This document shows positions 1-8,652 of a DNA stretch of 64,000 nt, one piece after another; the first letter of the stretch is position 1; every line of letters starts with the position of its first letter. The notes below the pieces were generated by a model, which saw nothing but the letters and a program-made list of their open reading frames with translations, did no database searches and was not told the origin of the DNA. The position numbers and the translations under genes are program-made. The stretch spans positions 124,001 through 188,000 of the forward strand of contig JAXDJX010000019.1 of the NCBI GenBank assembly GCA_034667405.1, given 5' to 3'. The DNA is from JANXVR01 sp034667405 (lineage in GTDB: Bacteria; Actinomycetota; UBA4738; HRBIN12).

Positions 1-306
1 GTCGCAGCCTTCGAGTTGATGTGGCCAATACTCGCCTTCCGGAAGCTGCGGGAGCTGGTCGGGCCGCACCGTGAGTTCGCCTCTGAGTTCGTCGGCGGTG
101 GTTCGGTCCGTGACTCCTCGGAACGAGACCAGGAGGCGTGCTCCGTGTGGTCGTGAGGCCGTGATCTCCAGCTCGCGGATGCCCAGGAACACGATGTTGC
201 CCGGCGACCAGCGGTCGGGATTGTCGGAACGGTTGACCACCACGACCTCACCCTTGAGGCCGTGCGCCTTGGTGATAGCGCCGACGACGATTGCCGGCTC
301 GTCCAC
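1..306 (-). CDS. rimM: 16S rRNA maturation factor RimM (partial, C-terminus outside window)
   Basis: RimM binds ribosomal protein S19 and helps 30S subunit maturation. The 102 visible residues begin with a GTG start and carry the family opening VGAITKAHGLKGEV, followed by the first beta-barrel (residues about 5-95). The reading frame runs off the left edge, so the PRC-barrel C-terminal half is not seen. The start lies 9 bases after the khpA stop, in the usual rpsP-khpA-rimM order. No other in-frame start is available after that stop, which fixes GTG at 304-306. Confidence 0.9.
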   Translation of the reverse strand, partial: MDEPAIVVGAITKAHGLKGEVVVVNRSDNPDRWSPGNIVFLGIRELEITASRPHGARLLVSFRGVTDRTTADELRGELTVRPDQLPQLPEGEYWPHQLEGCD

Positions 307-315
307 GGAGCGGCC

Positions 316-546
316 TCAGTCGACGAAATCGACGATGGCGCCGGCATCATGGCGAGCGGCCGCTGCGCGAACGACGGTCCTGATGGCCTTGGCGGTCCGG
401 CCGCCTTTGCCGATCACCTTGCCCATGTCGCCCTCGCCGACCTGAACCGTGAAGCGAGGGCCTCTGTCGTCGACGGATTCGGTCACGACAACGGCGTCCG
501 GGTCATCGACGAGTTCTTGCGCCAGGAACTCGACAAGGTCTTTCAC
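316..546 (-). CDS. khpA: KH-domain RNA-binding protein KhpA
   Basis: A 76-residue single KH-domain protein. The nucleic-acid-binding loop GKGG is at residues 44-47, inside IGKGGRTAKAIR. KhpA proteins bind RNA, often together with KhpB/Jag, and influence translation and cell division in Gram-positive bacteria. It starts with GTG inside the sequence GTGA, which also contains the rpsP stop, so translation is probably coupled to rpsP. rimM follows 9 bases downstream. The length is normal for the family. Confidence 0.92.
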   Translation of the reverse strand: MKDLVEFLAQELVDDPDAVVVTESVDDRGPRFTVQVGEGDMGKVIGKGGRTAKAIRTVVRAAAARHDAGAIVDFVD

Positions 547-1037
547 GCTTCGGTGTTCTCCTCAGCTGCGGGCGCCGTCTCCGCGGCCTCTTCGACCGGG
601 GCTTCGACCTCTGCGGCCGGGGCCTCGGGCTCCGCGGTCTCGACGACCGGCTCGGGCTCAGGAGCGGGCTTCGCGGCTTCTGCCTTGGCTTCGGCGGCTT
701 TGGCGGCGGCCTTCTTCGAGAGCTTCGGTGTGTCGTCGGCGGCCGCGCGTTGCTTCACGAGCTTCGCGGCTTCGGGACGCTCGGCAACGAACTTGTCCCA
801 GATCCCGATCTTGACCATCAGGTTGCGCACCTGGTCCGAAGGCTGAGCACCGACCAGGAGCCAGTGCAGCGCACGCGCTTCGTCGATCTCGATCAGGGAA
901 GGGTCCTCGAGCGGGTGGTACTTGCCGATGTTCTCGATGAACCGACCGTCGCGGGGGCTCCGCTGATCGGCCACGACGACGCGGTAGAAGGGCCGCTTGT
1001 TCGCGCCCATCCGCCGGAGCCGGATCCTCGTTGCCAT
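543..1037 (-). CDS. rpsP: 30S ribosomal protein S16 with long acidic tail
   Basis: Ribosomal protein S16 of the small subunit. Residues 1 to about 85 are the conserved S16 fold (MATRIRLRRMGANKRPFYR at the start). The remaining roughly 75 residues are a low-complexity extension rich in Ala, Glu, Pro and Lys. Many actinobacterial S16 proteins carry such tails; their function is unclear and the tail is probably disordered. The stop overlaps the khpA GTG start by 4 bases. ffh lies 38 bases upstream, so ffh-rpsP-khpA-rimM is likely one transcription unit. Confidence 0.95.
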   Translation of the reverse strand: MATRIRLRRMGANKRPFYRVVVADQRSPRDGRFIENIGKYHPLEDPSLIEIDEARALHWLLVGAQPSDQVRNLMVKIGIWDKFVAERPEAAKLVKQRAAADDTPKLSKKAAAKAAEAKAEAAKPAPEPEPVVETAEPEAPAAEVEAPVEEAAETAPAAEENTEA

Positions 1038-1075
1038 GCCTTCGTCCTTTGCTATCGGTGCTGCCTACGTCTGGT

Positions 1076-2419
1076 CTATCGTTGCGGTCCCGAAGGCATC
1101 TTCATCATGCCGGGGATGCGCTTGCCGCCCATCATCGTCCGCATCATCTTCCGCGCGCCATCGAAATCCTTCAGGAGCCCGTTGACGTCGGCGGTCGTGG
1201 TTCCGGACCCGTTGGCGATCCGAAGGCGGCGCGACCCGGAGATGATACCGGGATTCCCGCGTTCCTCCCTGGTCATGGACAGGATGATGGCTTCGGCGCG
1301 ATTCAACTCGCCGTCGTCGATGGCCCCCGCGAGGTCCTTCATCGCGTTCTTCCCACCGGGAACGCCGGGGAGCATCTTGAGCAGATCTCCGATCGGTCCC
1401 ATCTTGCGCATCTCGCGAAGCTGACCGAGGAAGTCTTCCAGCGTGAACTGGTTCTTCATCATCTTCTCGGCCGCGGCACGAGCGGAGTCCTGATCCATGG
1501 TCTCCTGCGCCTTCTCGACCAGGGTCACCACGTCGCCCATGCCCAGGATCCGGCCCGCCATCCGATCGGGGTAGAAGGGCTCCAGGTCTTCGGGCTTCTC
1601 CCCCATCCCTACGAAATAGACCGGTCTTCCGGTGACCGCCGTGATGGAGAGCGCCGCCCCGCCTCGTGCGTCCCCGTCGAGCTTGGTCAGGATGAAGCCG
1701 GTGGTGTCCACCTCCCGCATGAACTCTCGGGCCTGCACCACGGCGTCCTGACCCGTCATCGAGTCGCACGCCATCAGGACGTGATGCGGCTTGGTGGCCT
1801 CCTTGATCTTCCTCGCCTGTTTCATCATCTCCGCGTCGACGTGCAGGCGGCCGGCGGTGTCGATGATGACCACGTCCGCGTTCTGCCGTTCCGCCTCTTT
1901 CACCGCGTTCTTCGCAACCTTGACAGGGTCTCTCCCGTCCGATACGACGGGGACGCCGATCTCTCTCCCCAAGGTCCGCAGCTGCTCGATGGCAGCGGGT
2001 CGTTCCAGGTCTGCCGCCACCAGGAGCGGCCGCTTCCCCTTGCCTTTCAGGGTCTTCGCGAGCTTGGCGCACGCGGTCGTTTTCCCCGAACCCTGGACGC
2101 CGGCCATCATGATGATCGCCGGCCTCCCGGACCCCAGATCGAACGCCACGTGCTCGCCTCCGAGCGTGACCGTCAGCTCCTGATCCACCACTTTGACGAT
2201 CTGCTGACCCGGGGTCACACTTCGCATGACCTCCTCACCCAGCGCCCTGGTCCGTACGCGTGCCAGGAGGTCATCGGCCACCTCCACGGCTACGTCCGCG
2301 TCCAGGAGGGCCTTCCTGATGTCTGCCAGCGCATTGTCGACCTGCTTGGGATGAAGCTTCCCACGCGAACGAAGCTTCTTGAATACACCATTGAGATTGT
2401 CGGTCAGCGTGTCGAACAT
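1076..2419 (-). CDS. ffh: Signal recognition particle GTPase Ffh (SRP54)
   Basis: The protein core of the SRP, which binds signal sequences of nascent membrane proteins and docks to FtsY. At 447 residues it is full length. Order: N-domain helices (1-85); G domain with P-loop GVQGSGKTT at 107-115, DTAGR at 187-191 and TKLDG at 245-249; then the methionine-rich M domain from about 320, ending in MMRTMMGGKRIPGMMKM. The partner ftsY is 1.7 kb away on the same strand. No SRP RNA gene was recognised in the window. Confidence 0.97.
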   Translation of the reverse strand: MFDTLTDNLNGVFKKLRSRGKLHPKQVDNALADIRKALLDADVAVEVADDLLARVRTRALGEEVMRSVTPGQQIVKVVDQELTVTLGGEHVAFDLGSGRPAIIMMAGVQGSGKTTACAKLAKTLKGKGKRPLLVAADLERPAAIEQLRTLGREIGVPVVSDGRDPVKVAKNAVKEAERQNADVVIIDTAGRLHVDAEMMKQARKIKEATKPHHVLMACDSMTGQDAVVQAREFMREVDTTGFILTKLDGDARGGAALSITAVTGRPVYFVGMGEKPEDLEPFYPDRMAGRILGMGDVVTLVEKAQETMDQDSARAAAEKMMKNQFTLEDFLGQLREMRKMGPIGDLLKMLPGVPGGKNAMKDLAGAIDDGELNRAEAIILSMTREERGNPGIISGSRRLRIANGSGTTTADVNGLLKDFDGARKMMRTMMGGKRIPGMMKMPSGPQR

Positions 2420-2456
2420 GTCCTGAGGGTGCTCGCACCGTGCGGGCTCGTGAAGG

Positions 2457-2462
2457 ATTGTA
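2457..2462 (-). promoter_or_regulatory. Candidate -10 box for ffh (TACAAT)
   Basis: TACAAT on the minus strand, 37 bases upstream of the ffh ATG, in the 50-base divergent gap between ffh and the histidine kinase gene. It is a close match to the sigma-70 -10 consensus. No convincing -35 element was seen, and the assignment is by eye only. Confidence 0.35.
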
Positions 2463-2469
2463 GCTACCG

Positions 2470-3825
2470 ATGGCCAAGGACCTTGCCGACGCGCGAAGAA
2501 CCGAGCTGGAGTTCGTCGCGTTCAGATGGCTCGCCGTGCTCTACGGCGCCGTCCAGACCAGCCTGGCCGTCCGGGACGTGGCAAAGGTTCCCTCGGTGGT
2601 CGTTCCCCTCGCCTTCGTGTTGACGGCGGGACTCGCGATCTCGAACATCGCCATCTGGTCCGCGGCTCGGCGGGCCCAGGACCGACGGCAGCTCGCGGTG
2701 ATCGGAGCGGTGGCCTTCGTTCTGGACGTCGTCGTCGTGCTGGCCATGACGTGGGCGTTCACCACGGGACCGCAGGATGTCGTGTGGCTGATCGCATACG
2801 TGCTTCCACTCGAAGGAGCGGCTCGCTACGGCCGGATGGGAGCCCTTGCAGCGGCATTGGCCTTCACCGGCTCGGCGTTCCTCCGAGAGCACTACCTCGT
2901 CGCGCAGTTCCCACCGTACGGATTCTCGTTGAAAGCCGTAGAGTTCCGATGCGCGATGGCGTTCGTGATCGCGCTGACGGCGGGTACCTTCAGTCGTTCG
3001 CTCCACCTCCAGACCGAACGTGCGAACGAGCGCGCCAGAGAGGCCGAAACTTCCGCGGCACGCGAAGCGGCGGCAAGGGCGCGCCTGCAAGAACTCGACG
3101 ACCTGAAATCAGACTTCATCGCCATCACGAGCCATGAACTCCGCACGCCCGTTGCGGCGGTTCGGGGATTCGTCGACACGCTTCGACGCCGGCGAGGGGA
3201 ACTCACCGAGGATGAGGTTCGAGAGTTCCTGGACATCATCCACGACCAATCCGACCGCTTGGTTCGGCTGGTGGAGGATCTGTTGGACGTCTCGCGCCTG
3301 GAGGCAGGGCGCCTCACGCTCGAGTGGCAGGAGGTGGCCGTCGGCGACATCCTCAGTGGATGCATCACCGGGATGGGCGAAACCGGGTCACGGATCGATC
3401 CATACGAGGCTCCCGGGTGCCCCGGAACCATCGTGGCCGACCCCCAGAGGCTCGGTCAGGTCCTTACGAATCTCGTGGGGAACGCGCTGAAGTTCTCCCC
3501 GCCCGGAGCGCGGGTGGAACTCGGCGTGGAGCCGTCCGGGGACGCGGAACTCATGTTCAGTGTTCGCGATCACGGACCCGGCATCCCCGAGAGCGAACAA
3601 GAGAAGATCTTCGAGCGGTTCGAGCAAGCCGACTCCGCGGCGACGCGCAACACGCACGGCGTGGGGCTGGGTCTCTACATCACCCGCGAGCTGGCCAACG
3701 CGATGGGTGGCTCGATCACGCTGTCTTCCGAGGTCGGGGCCGGATCGACCTTCAGGGTCACGATCCCGGTAGCTGCGCCGGTGGCTCGGCAAGCACCTGT
3801 TCAACCGTCCGGAGCAGCGCGATAG
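2470..3825 (+). CDS. Membrane sensor histidine kinase
   Basis: A 451-residue sensor kinase. The N-terminal 175 residues hold about five or six hydrophobic segments with little extracellular loop, so the signal may be sensed in or at the membrane. A short coiled linker (180-212) leads to a HisKA domain with the phospho-acceptor His222 in ITSHELRTP. The HATPase domain has an N-box (VGNALKFSPPG), a G1 box (DHGPGIP) and a G2 box (GVGLGLY). A GAAGGA element lies 12 bases before the ATG. The gene converges on a response regulator and overlaps its 3' end by 68 bases; they are the obvious candidate pair. The signal is unknown. Confidence 0.9.
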   Translation: MAKDLADARRTELEFVAFRWLAVLYGAVQTSLAVRDVAKVPSVVVPLAFVLTAGLAISNIAIWSAARRAQDRRQLAVIGAVAFVLDVVVVLAMTWAFTTGPQDVVWLIAYVLPLEGAARYGRMGALAAALAFTGSAFLREHYLVAQFPPYGFSLKAVEFRCAMAFVIALTAGTFSRSLHLQTERANERAREAETSAAREAAARARLQELDDLKSDFIAITSHELRTPVAAVRGFVDTLRRRRGELTEDEVREFLDIIHDQSDRLVRLVEDLLDVSRLEAGRLTLEWQEVAVGDILSGCITGMGETGSRIDPYEAPGCPGTIVADPQRLGQVLTNLVGNALKFSPPGARVELGVEPSGDAELMFSVRDHGPGIPESEQEKIFERFEQADSAATRNTHGVGLGLYITRELANAMGGSITLSSEVGAGSTFRVTIPVAAPVARQAPVQPSGAAR

Positions 3826-4150
3826 GGCTGAACGGTTTCGTGAAGTAGCCGTCTGCCCCCAAGCCCAGGACGCGCTTCCTCGCCTCTTCGCCGGTGGCCG
3901 TCACGATGATGACCCGAACCCCCGCGGTGGACGGGTCGGACTTCAGCTCCTGCAAGACCTCGGCCCCGCTCGAACCCGGGATGTTGAGATCGAGGAACAC
4001 GAGATCCGGGGGCTCCTTCCGGATGGCGGCGAGCGCGCCTGGTCCGTCGGCGGCTTCGCTGATGTCGAACCCTTCGGGTTCGAGCACCAATCGCATGGCT
4101 TCACGCATCGTCTGGTGATCTTCGACGATGAGGATCTTCGCCCCGTTCAT
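3758..4150 (-). CDS. Single-domain response regulator
   Basis: A 130-residue receiver domain without an output domain. The acidic pocket is near Asp11, the phospho-acceptor is Asp54 (VFLDLNIPGSSG), the switch threonine is at 84-86 and the conserved lysine is Lys105 (YFTKPF). The ATG overlaps the ftsY stop in ATGA, so translation is coupled to ftsY and the gene probably belongs to the smc-ftsY operon. Its 3' end overlaps that of the convergent histidine kinase by 68 bases. With no DNA-binding domain it must act through protein contacts or as a phosphorelay intermediate. Confidence 0.92.
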   Translation of the reverse strand: MNGAKILIVEDHQTMREAMRLVLEPEGFDISEAADGPGALAAIRKEPPDLVFLDLNIPGSSGAEVLQELKSDPSTAGVRVIIVTATGEEARKRVLGLGADGYFTKPFSPIALLRTVEQVLAEPPAQLPGS

Positions 4151-5136
4151 GCCAGCAGCCGTTCGGCGAAGGCGATCGGATCGAACAGGGTGAGGTCGTC
4201 AAGACCTTCTCCGACTCCGACGAACCGTATGGGCACCCCGAGCTCCTCCCGCACCGCCACGACGATGCCCCCTTTGGCCGAACCGTCCATCTTCGTCAGG
4301 ATCACGCCGGTCACATCGACCGCCTCGGTGAACGCCCGGGCCTGAGCGATCCCATTCTGCCCCGTTTGCGCGTCCAGCACGAGGAGCGTCTCACCGATCT
4401 TGGCACCGGCCTTCTCGATCACCCGCTTCACCTTCTTGAGTTCGTCCATGAGCGGGGTTTTCGTGTGCAATCTGCCGGCCGTATCCACGATGAGGACATC
4501 GGATCCCCGTGCTTGGGACGCCTTCACCGCGTCGAAGGCGACCGCCCCGGGATCGGCGCCACGATTTTGCGAGACGAGATGCGCCCCGGCCCGGTCAGCC
4601 CAGACCTCGAGCTGCTCGCCGGCGGCGGCGCGGAACGTGTCGGAAGCTGCGAGGGACACCTTCTTGCCCTCTCGGGACAATCGCCGCGCAAGCTTGCCGA
4701 TCGTCGTCGTCTTCCCGGCGCCGTTGACCCCGACCACGAGCACGACCGACAACTCCCCCTCCGTGAGATGCAGCGGAGGATCTTCGCCCAAGACCGCCAC
4801 TACATCGGCTTGCAGAAGTTGTACCGGATCTTGCCCGTTCTTGAAGTCTCGCCTCACGCGCGCCACGAGATCGGCCGCGGCCGTCGGCCCCAGGTCCGCC
4901 CGGACCAACAGGTCCTCCAGTTCCTTCCACGTCGAATCGGAGACCCCTTTGCCGAACAGCATCCGGACCTTGGAGCCAAGTCCGTCGACCTTCGCGACGG
5001 ACGGAGCCTTGACCTCGGGAGCCTTGGCCGCAGGAGCGTCAGACGGGACTCGCGAAGATGGCCGGCGGCGGATCACCAGGACGGCCAGGATCACCAGCAC
5101 GAGTGATGCGACGGAGGCGATCAGCAAGGGGGACAT
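4147..5136 (-). CDS. ftsY: SRP receptor FtsY
   Basis: The membrane-associated SRP receptor GTPase that receives the Ffh-ribosome complex. At 329 residues: one N-terminal membrane segment (about 4-23, followed by IRRR), a short Ala/Pro/Lys linker (24-50) in place of the long acidic A domain of enterics, the N domain (about 55-120), and the G domain with GVNGAGKTT at 136-144, DTAGR at 218-222 and TKMDG at 281-285. It starts 12 bases after the smc stop; a TAGCCT box containing that stop codon lies 9 bases before the ATG. It overlaps the response regulator gene by 4 bases. Confidence 0.96.
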   Translation of the reverse strand: MSPLLIASVASLVLVILAVLVIRRRPSSRVPSDAPAAKAPEVKAPSVAKVDGLGSKVRMLFGKGVSDSTWKELEDLLVRADLGPTAAADLVARVRRDFKNGQDPVQLLQADVVAVLGEDPPLHLTEGELSVVLVVGVNGAGKTTTIGKLARRLSREGKKVSLAASDTFRAAAGEQLEVWADRAGAHLVSQNRGADPGAVAFDAVKASQARGSDVLIVDTAGRLHTKTPLMDELKKVKRVIEKAGAKIGETLLVLDAQTGQNGIAQARAFTEAVDVTGVILTKMDGSAKGGIVVAVREELGVPIRFVGVGEGLDDLTLFDPIAFAERLLA

Positions 5137-5148
5137 CGGGCGCCAAGG

Positions 5149-8100
5149 CTAGTGGACCGGCTCACCTTCCGGCACTTCGATGGCCGCTGCCGCTGCCGTC
5201 TCCTCTTCACGCGAGGCTTCCACGGCCGCCGCCTCCCGCGCTTCCGCCGTGAGGGTGGTCTCAGGGTGTTCGAGCGTCTGGCAGACCACTTTCGTGGTGC
5301 CGTCCTTGTTGAGCGAGATCCCGTACAGCATCCCGGCGATCTCCATCGTGCGTTTCTGGTGGGTGACGATGAGCACCTGCGACTGCGACGCGAACCCTTC
5401 CACCAAGCGCAGGAACCGGTGCAGGTTCACATCGTCGAGCGCCGGTTCGACCTCATCCATGAGGTAGAACGGCGATGGCCGGGCGGTGAAGATCGCGAAG
5501 AGGAACGCCATGGCGGTGAGCGAGCGCTCTCCACCTGACAGCAGGCTGATCCGTTTCACGCGCTTGCGACCCGGACTGGCCTCGATCTCGATCCCGGCCT
5601 CGAGCGGGTTGGCGGGGTCGGTGAGCACCAGCCGCCCCTCCCCGCCGGGGAACAGCTCCTTGATAAGCCGTTCGAACTGCACGGCTACATCCTTGAAGGC
5701 GAGATCGAACGTCTCGGTGATCTCGCGATCGACCTGACCGATGACCTCGAGGAGGTCGCGCCGCGCCTTGCGGACGTCCTCGAGTTCGCGTTGCATGAAG
5801 TCGTGCCGCTCCTGCATGGATTCGAGTTCCCCGGTAGCGAGCAGGTTGACCCGGCCCAGGAGGGCGAGGCGCCGCTGGACGAGTTCGGCTCGCTTCTCGA
5901 GGCCCTGAACGTCGTCGTCGTCTGAGAGTTCGCCTAGCGCGGTGCTGGGATCGCGCTGGTGTCCCTCTTCCAACAAGCGCTCGGCTTCCTTGATACGGCG
6001 CTCGATGTCCCCGCGCAGACGGTCTTCGCTCTCGTAGCGCTGGCGAAGCTCGTCCAGATGGGTGGACGCATCGCGCCAGGACTTATTGACCGCCGCCTCT
6101 TTCTGGGCTGCGGCGCGTTCGGCCAGGGCCGCCTGTTCGCGGCGCTGCGCCGCTTCCTCGGCCTCTGCCTCGATCCGGCGAACGCCCTCCTCGGCCTGCG
6201 CACGGGCCGATTCGGTCGAGGCGACTGCCTCGCGCAGGCGCACCGGGTCGTGCGCCGCCAGCACGTCGCGCTCGGCACGAAGATCCGCGATCCGTTGGTC
6301 GTGACGGGAGCGATCCCTGCGGAGGGTCTCCACCGCGACCCGCGCGGAGACCGGTTGTTGCGGCACCGGGGGCATCTCAGGCAGATCCTGCGCCAGCGGC
6401 TCGATGGCGGCGAGGCGCTCGCGCCATCCGGCCGCCTCCTGATCGAGGGCCGAGAGTCGCTGTCCGAGCACTTCCTCTTCCTTACGCAGCGCGTGGAGTT
6501 CCCGATCGATACCGGAGGAGCGTTCGGCCGCGGTCGTGATGTCACTGTCTGCCGCCTGGATCTGCTCTTGGAGGAACGTGACCTCGTTGCCGATCTCGTC
6601 GAGTCGTTCACGCTTTGGTTTCAAGCTGTTGCGCGTTGCGGCCAGGTCGTGTTCGAGCACCTGGAGTTCGGCGCGGATCTCTCGCAACCGGACGTCGGCT
6701 TCCCGCGCGGTGTGGATGACCGCGGGGCCCACCAACACGCCCTCCGGCGTAACGAACGACGCGGTGGGGTGTGCGGATTGCTTGTCCGAGGCTTCTTGAA
6801 CCGAGCCGGCCAGATACACATCGCGCAGAACCGTGCTTACGATCCCACGGGCGGCAGCTTCTGCCTCCACCGCCGAGAGCAGCTTGCGCTCGTCCCTTAG
6901 GCCCATCGGCACCGGGCCGCCGGCCGCGATCGCCAGGATAGCGCCGTCGCCGGACGGCGCGTCGGCCAGCGCCCTGGCCGTGTCTTCATAGACCACGGCG
7001 TCCGCGAGGGGGCCGAGTGCGGCCACCAGAGCACGTTCGAGTCCGGACTCGACCCGAACCAGGTCCTTCAGGAGACCGATCGCGCGGCCCTTGTGACTCT
7101 TCAGGAAGCGCGAACCTGCGGTCTCCTCGATGTCCTGGCGCCGGGCGTCGAGCAGGTCACGCCGCGACTCCATCCGGCGGCGTGCCTCCTCGAGCTCTTC
7201 GATCTTCTCGACGATGCCACGGCGATCCTGCTCAAGCTGTGTGCGGCGCTGCGCGAGCGGGGCGGTCTGACCGTCGAGCTGTTCGATCTCGGTCTCCAGA
7301 CCGTCGCGCTCGACCTGCATCTCGCCGATCCGTGTGGCGATCCCCGAAAGGTTCTCGGTCAGGCGTTCTCGCTCGCGCTGGGCGGCGGCGAGGGAACGCT
7401 GGAGCGTCTCCATCTCCCCACGGCGACCCGCGGCCTCTTCGCCGATCCGCCGCCGGCGTTCTTCGGCCTCGCGGCGGCGTTCCTCCGCGGCGTGATACTC
7501 GGCTTCGGCCGCATCCAGTTCCTGCTCTTCAGTGGCGAGATCGGAAAGCACCTGCGAGAGTTCGGCTTCCACCCGCGTGAGTTCATCTCCGAGCGTGTCC
7601 ATCCGGGCGGTCCGAGACGCCTGCGCTGCAAGCTCTTGACGGGCAGCGGTCTCCGACTGGACGGCATCGCGGAAGCCTTGTTCGGCTCTGGATCGTTCGG
7701 ATTGCGTCTGCCGGAAGACCTGCTCCGCATCGGCCAACGCTCGAGATGCCTGCGCGCGCGAATCGGCGGCGGCGAGCACCTCCCCGTCCAGCACGTCGAG
7801 ATCCGCGCGCGCTCCTTCGCGGGCGGCGAGGCCTTCGTCCCATCCTCCCTTGCGCCGGTCCTTCTCGTGCAATAAGGCGCGCAGGCGCGCGGCCGCGAGC
7901 TTCCACGAGAGTTCCTCCGCCTGTGAGGTGAGCGCCTCGTGCTTCGTGGCCATCTCGGCCTGCTGTTGGAGGGGCTTCAACTGCCGGCGCAGCTCCGTTA
8001 ACACGTCCTGCAAGCGAAGAAGATCGTGATCGAGTCCGGTGAGCTTGCGCTCGGCCCGCTCTTTGCGACGCCGGTGCTTCGCGATCCCCGCCGCCTCCTC

Positions 8101-8583
8101 GATGTACTTCCGGCGTTCCTCGGGTCGCGACGTGAGGACCTCGTCGAGCTGCCCCTGCCCGACCACGGTGTGCAACGCCCGTCCGATGCCGGTCTCAGCG
8201 AGGAGTTCCTGGACGTCGAGCAGCCGGACCACCTGACCGCCGATCCGGTACTCGGACTCTCCGCTCCGGAATATCGTGCGACTGACCTCGATCTCGGTCA
8301 TGGGGACCGGGATCTTGCCGGCGCTGTTGTCGATGACCAGTTTCACCTCGGCCATGCCGAGTGCTGGGCGGGACGGGGTTCCGGCGAAGATCACATCGGC
8401 CATGTTGCCGCCGCGGAGCGCCCGCGCTCCCTGCTCGCCCAGCGCCCAACTGATGGCGTCGACCAGGTTGGATTTCCCCGATCCGTTGGGACCGACGATC
8501 ACGGAGACGCCGGGGACGAACTCCAGGACCGTTTTGTCCGCGAAGCTCTTGAAACCACGGATCGTGATCGAGCGGAGGAACAT
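5149..8583 (-). CDS. smc: Chromosome segregation ATPase Smc
   Basis: The SMC subunit of the bacterial condensin that organises and segregates the chromosome. At 1144 residues: N-terminal head with Walker A GPNGSGKSN at 31-39; a long coiled coil from about 165; a flexible hinge at about 500-640 with the conserved Gly-rich turns; a second coiled coil; and the C-terminal head with signature LLSGGERSLTAMA and Walker B FYLMDEVEPALDD. ftsY follows 12 bases downstream. The ATG is preceded by TAGCAT with a 7-base spacer, which suggests a leaderless transcript starting at the ATG. Confidence 0.97.
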   Translation of the reverse strand: MFLRSITIRGFKSFADKTVLEFVPGVSVIVGPNGSGKSNLVDAISWALGEQGARALRGGNMADVIFAGTPSRPALGMAEVKLVIDNSAGKIPVPMTEIEVSRTIFRSGESEYRIGGQVVRLLDVQELLAETGIGRALHTVVGQGQLDEVLTSRPEERRKYIEEAAGIAKHRRRKERAERKLTGLDHDLLRLQDVLTELRRQLKPLQQQAEMATKHEALTSQAEELSWKLAAARLRALLHEKDRRKGGWDEGLAAREGARADLDVLDGEVLAAADSRAQASRALADAEQVFRQTQSERSRAEQGFRDAVQSETAARQELAAQASRTARMDTLGDELTRVEAELSQVLSDLATEEQELDAAEAEYHAAEERRREAEERRRRIGEEAAGRRGEMETLQRSLAAAQRERERLTENLSGIATRIGEMQVERDGLETEIEQLDGQTAPLAQRRTQLEQDRRGIVEKIEELEEARRRMESRRDLLDARRQDIEETAGSRFLKSHKGRAIGLLKDLVRVESGLERALVAALGPLADAVVYEDTARALADAPSGDGAILAIAAGGPVPMGLRDERKLLSAVEAEAAARGIVSTVLRDVYLAGSVQEASDKQSAHPTASFVTPEGVLVGPAVIHTAREADVRLREIRAELQVLEHDLAATRNSLKPKRERLDEIGNEVTFLQEQIQAADSDITTAAERSSGIDRELHALRKEEEVLGQRLSALDQEAAGWRERLAAIEPLAQDLPEMPPVPQQPVSARVAVETLRRDRSRHDQRIADLRAERDVLAAHDPVRLREAVASTESARAQAEEGVRRIEAEAEEAAQRREQAALAERAAAQKEAAVNKSWRDASTHLDELRQRYESEDRLRGDIERRIKEAERLLEEGHQRDPSTALGELSDDDDVQGLEKRAELVQRRLALLGRVNLLATGELESMQERHDFMQRELEDVRKARRDLLEVIGQVDREITETFDLAFKDVAVQFERLIKELFPGGEGRLVLTDPANPLEAGIEIEASPGRKRVKRISLLSGGERSLTAMAFLFAIFTARPSPFYLMDEVEPALDDVNLHRFLRLVEGFASQSQVLIVTHQKRTMEIAGMLYGISLNKDGTTKVVCQTLEHPETTLTAEAREAAAVEASREEETAAAAAIEVPEGEPVH

Positions 8584-8590
8584 CGGGCGG

Positions 8591-8596
8591 ATGCTA
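8591..8596 (-). promoter_or_regulatory. Leaderless-type -10 box for smc (TAGCAT)
   Basis: TAGCAT on the minus strand, with exactly 7 bases between it and the smc ATG at 8583. There is no Shine-Dalgarno sequence in the gap. This is the spacing expected when transcription starts at the first base of the start codon. Confidence 0.5.
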
Positions 8597-8652
8597 ACAG
8601 GCTTGTGATTCGCAGGCGAGGACGCGGGGCCTAACGCGCGCGAAACGCCTGG

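Noticed and set aside
1031..2623. Long plus-strand open frame (530 codons) opposite ffh
   Set aside because: It is the antisense shadow of ffh, a clear SRP GTPase. GC-rich DNA lacks stops in such frames, and the translation has no recognisable domain.
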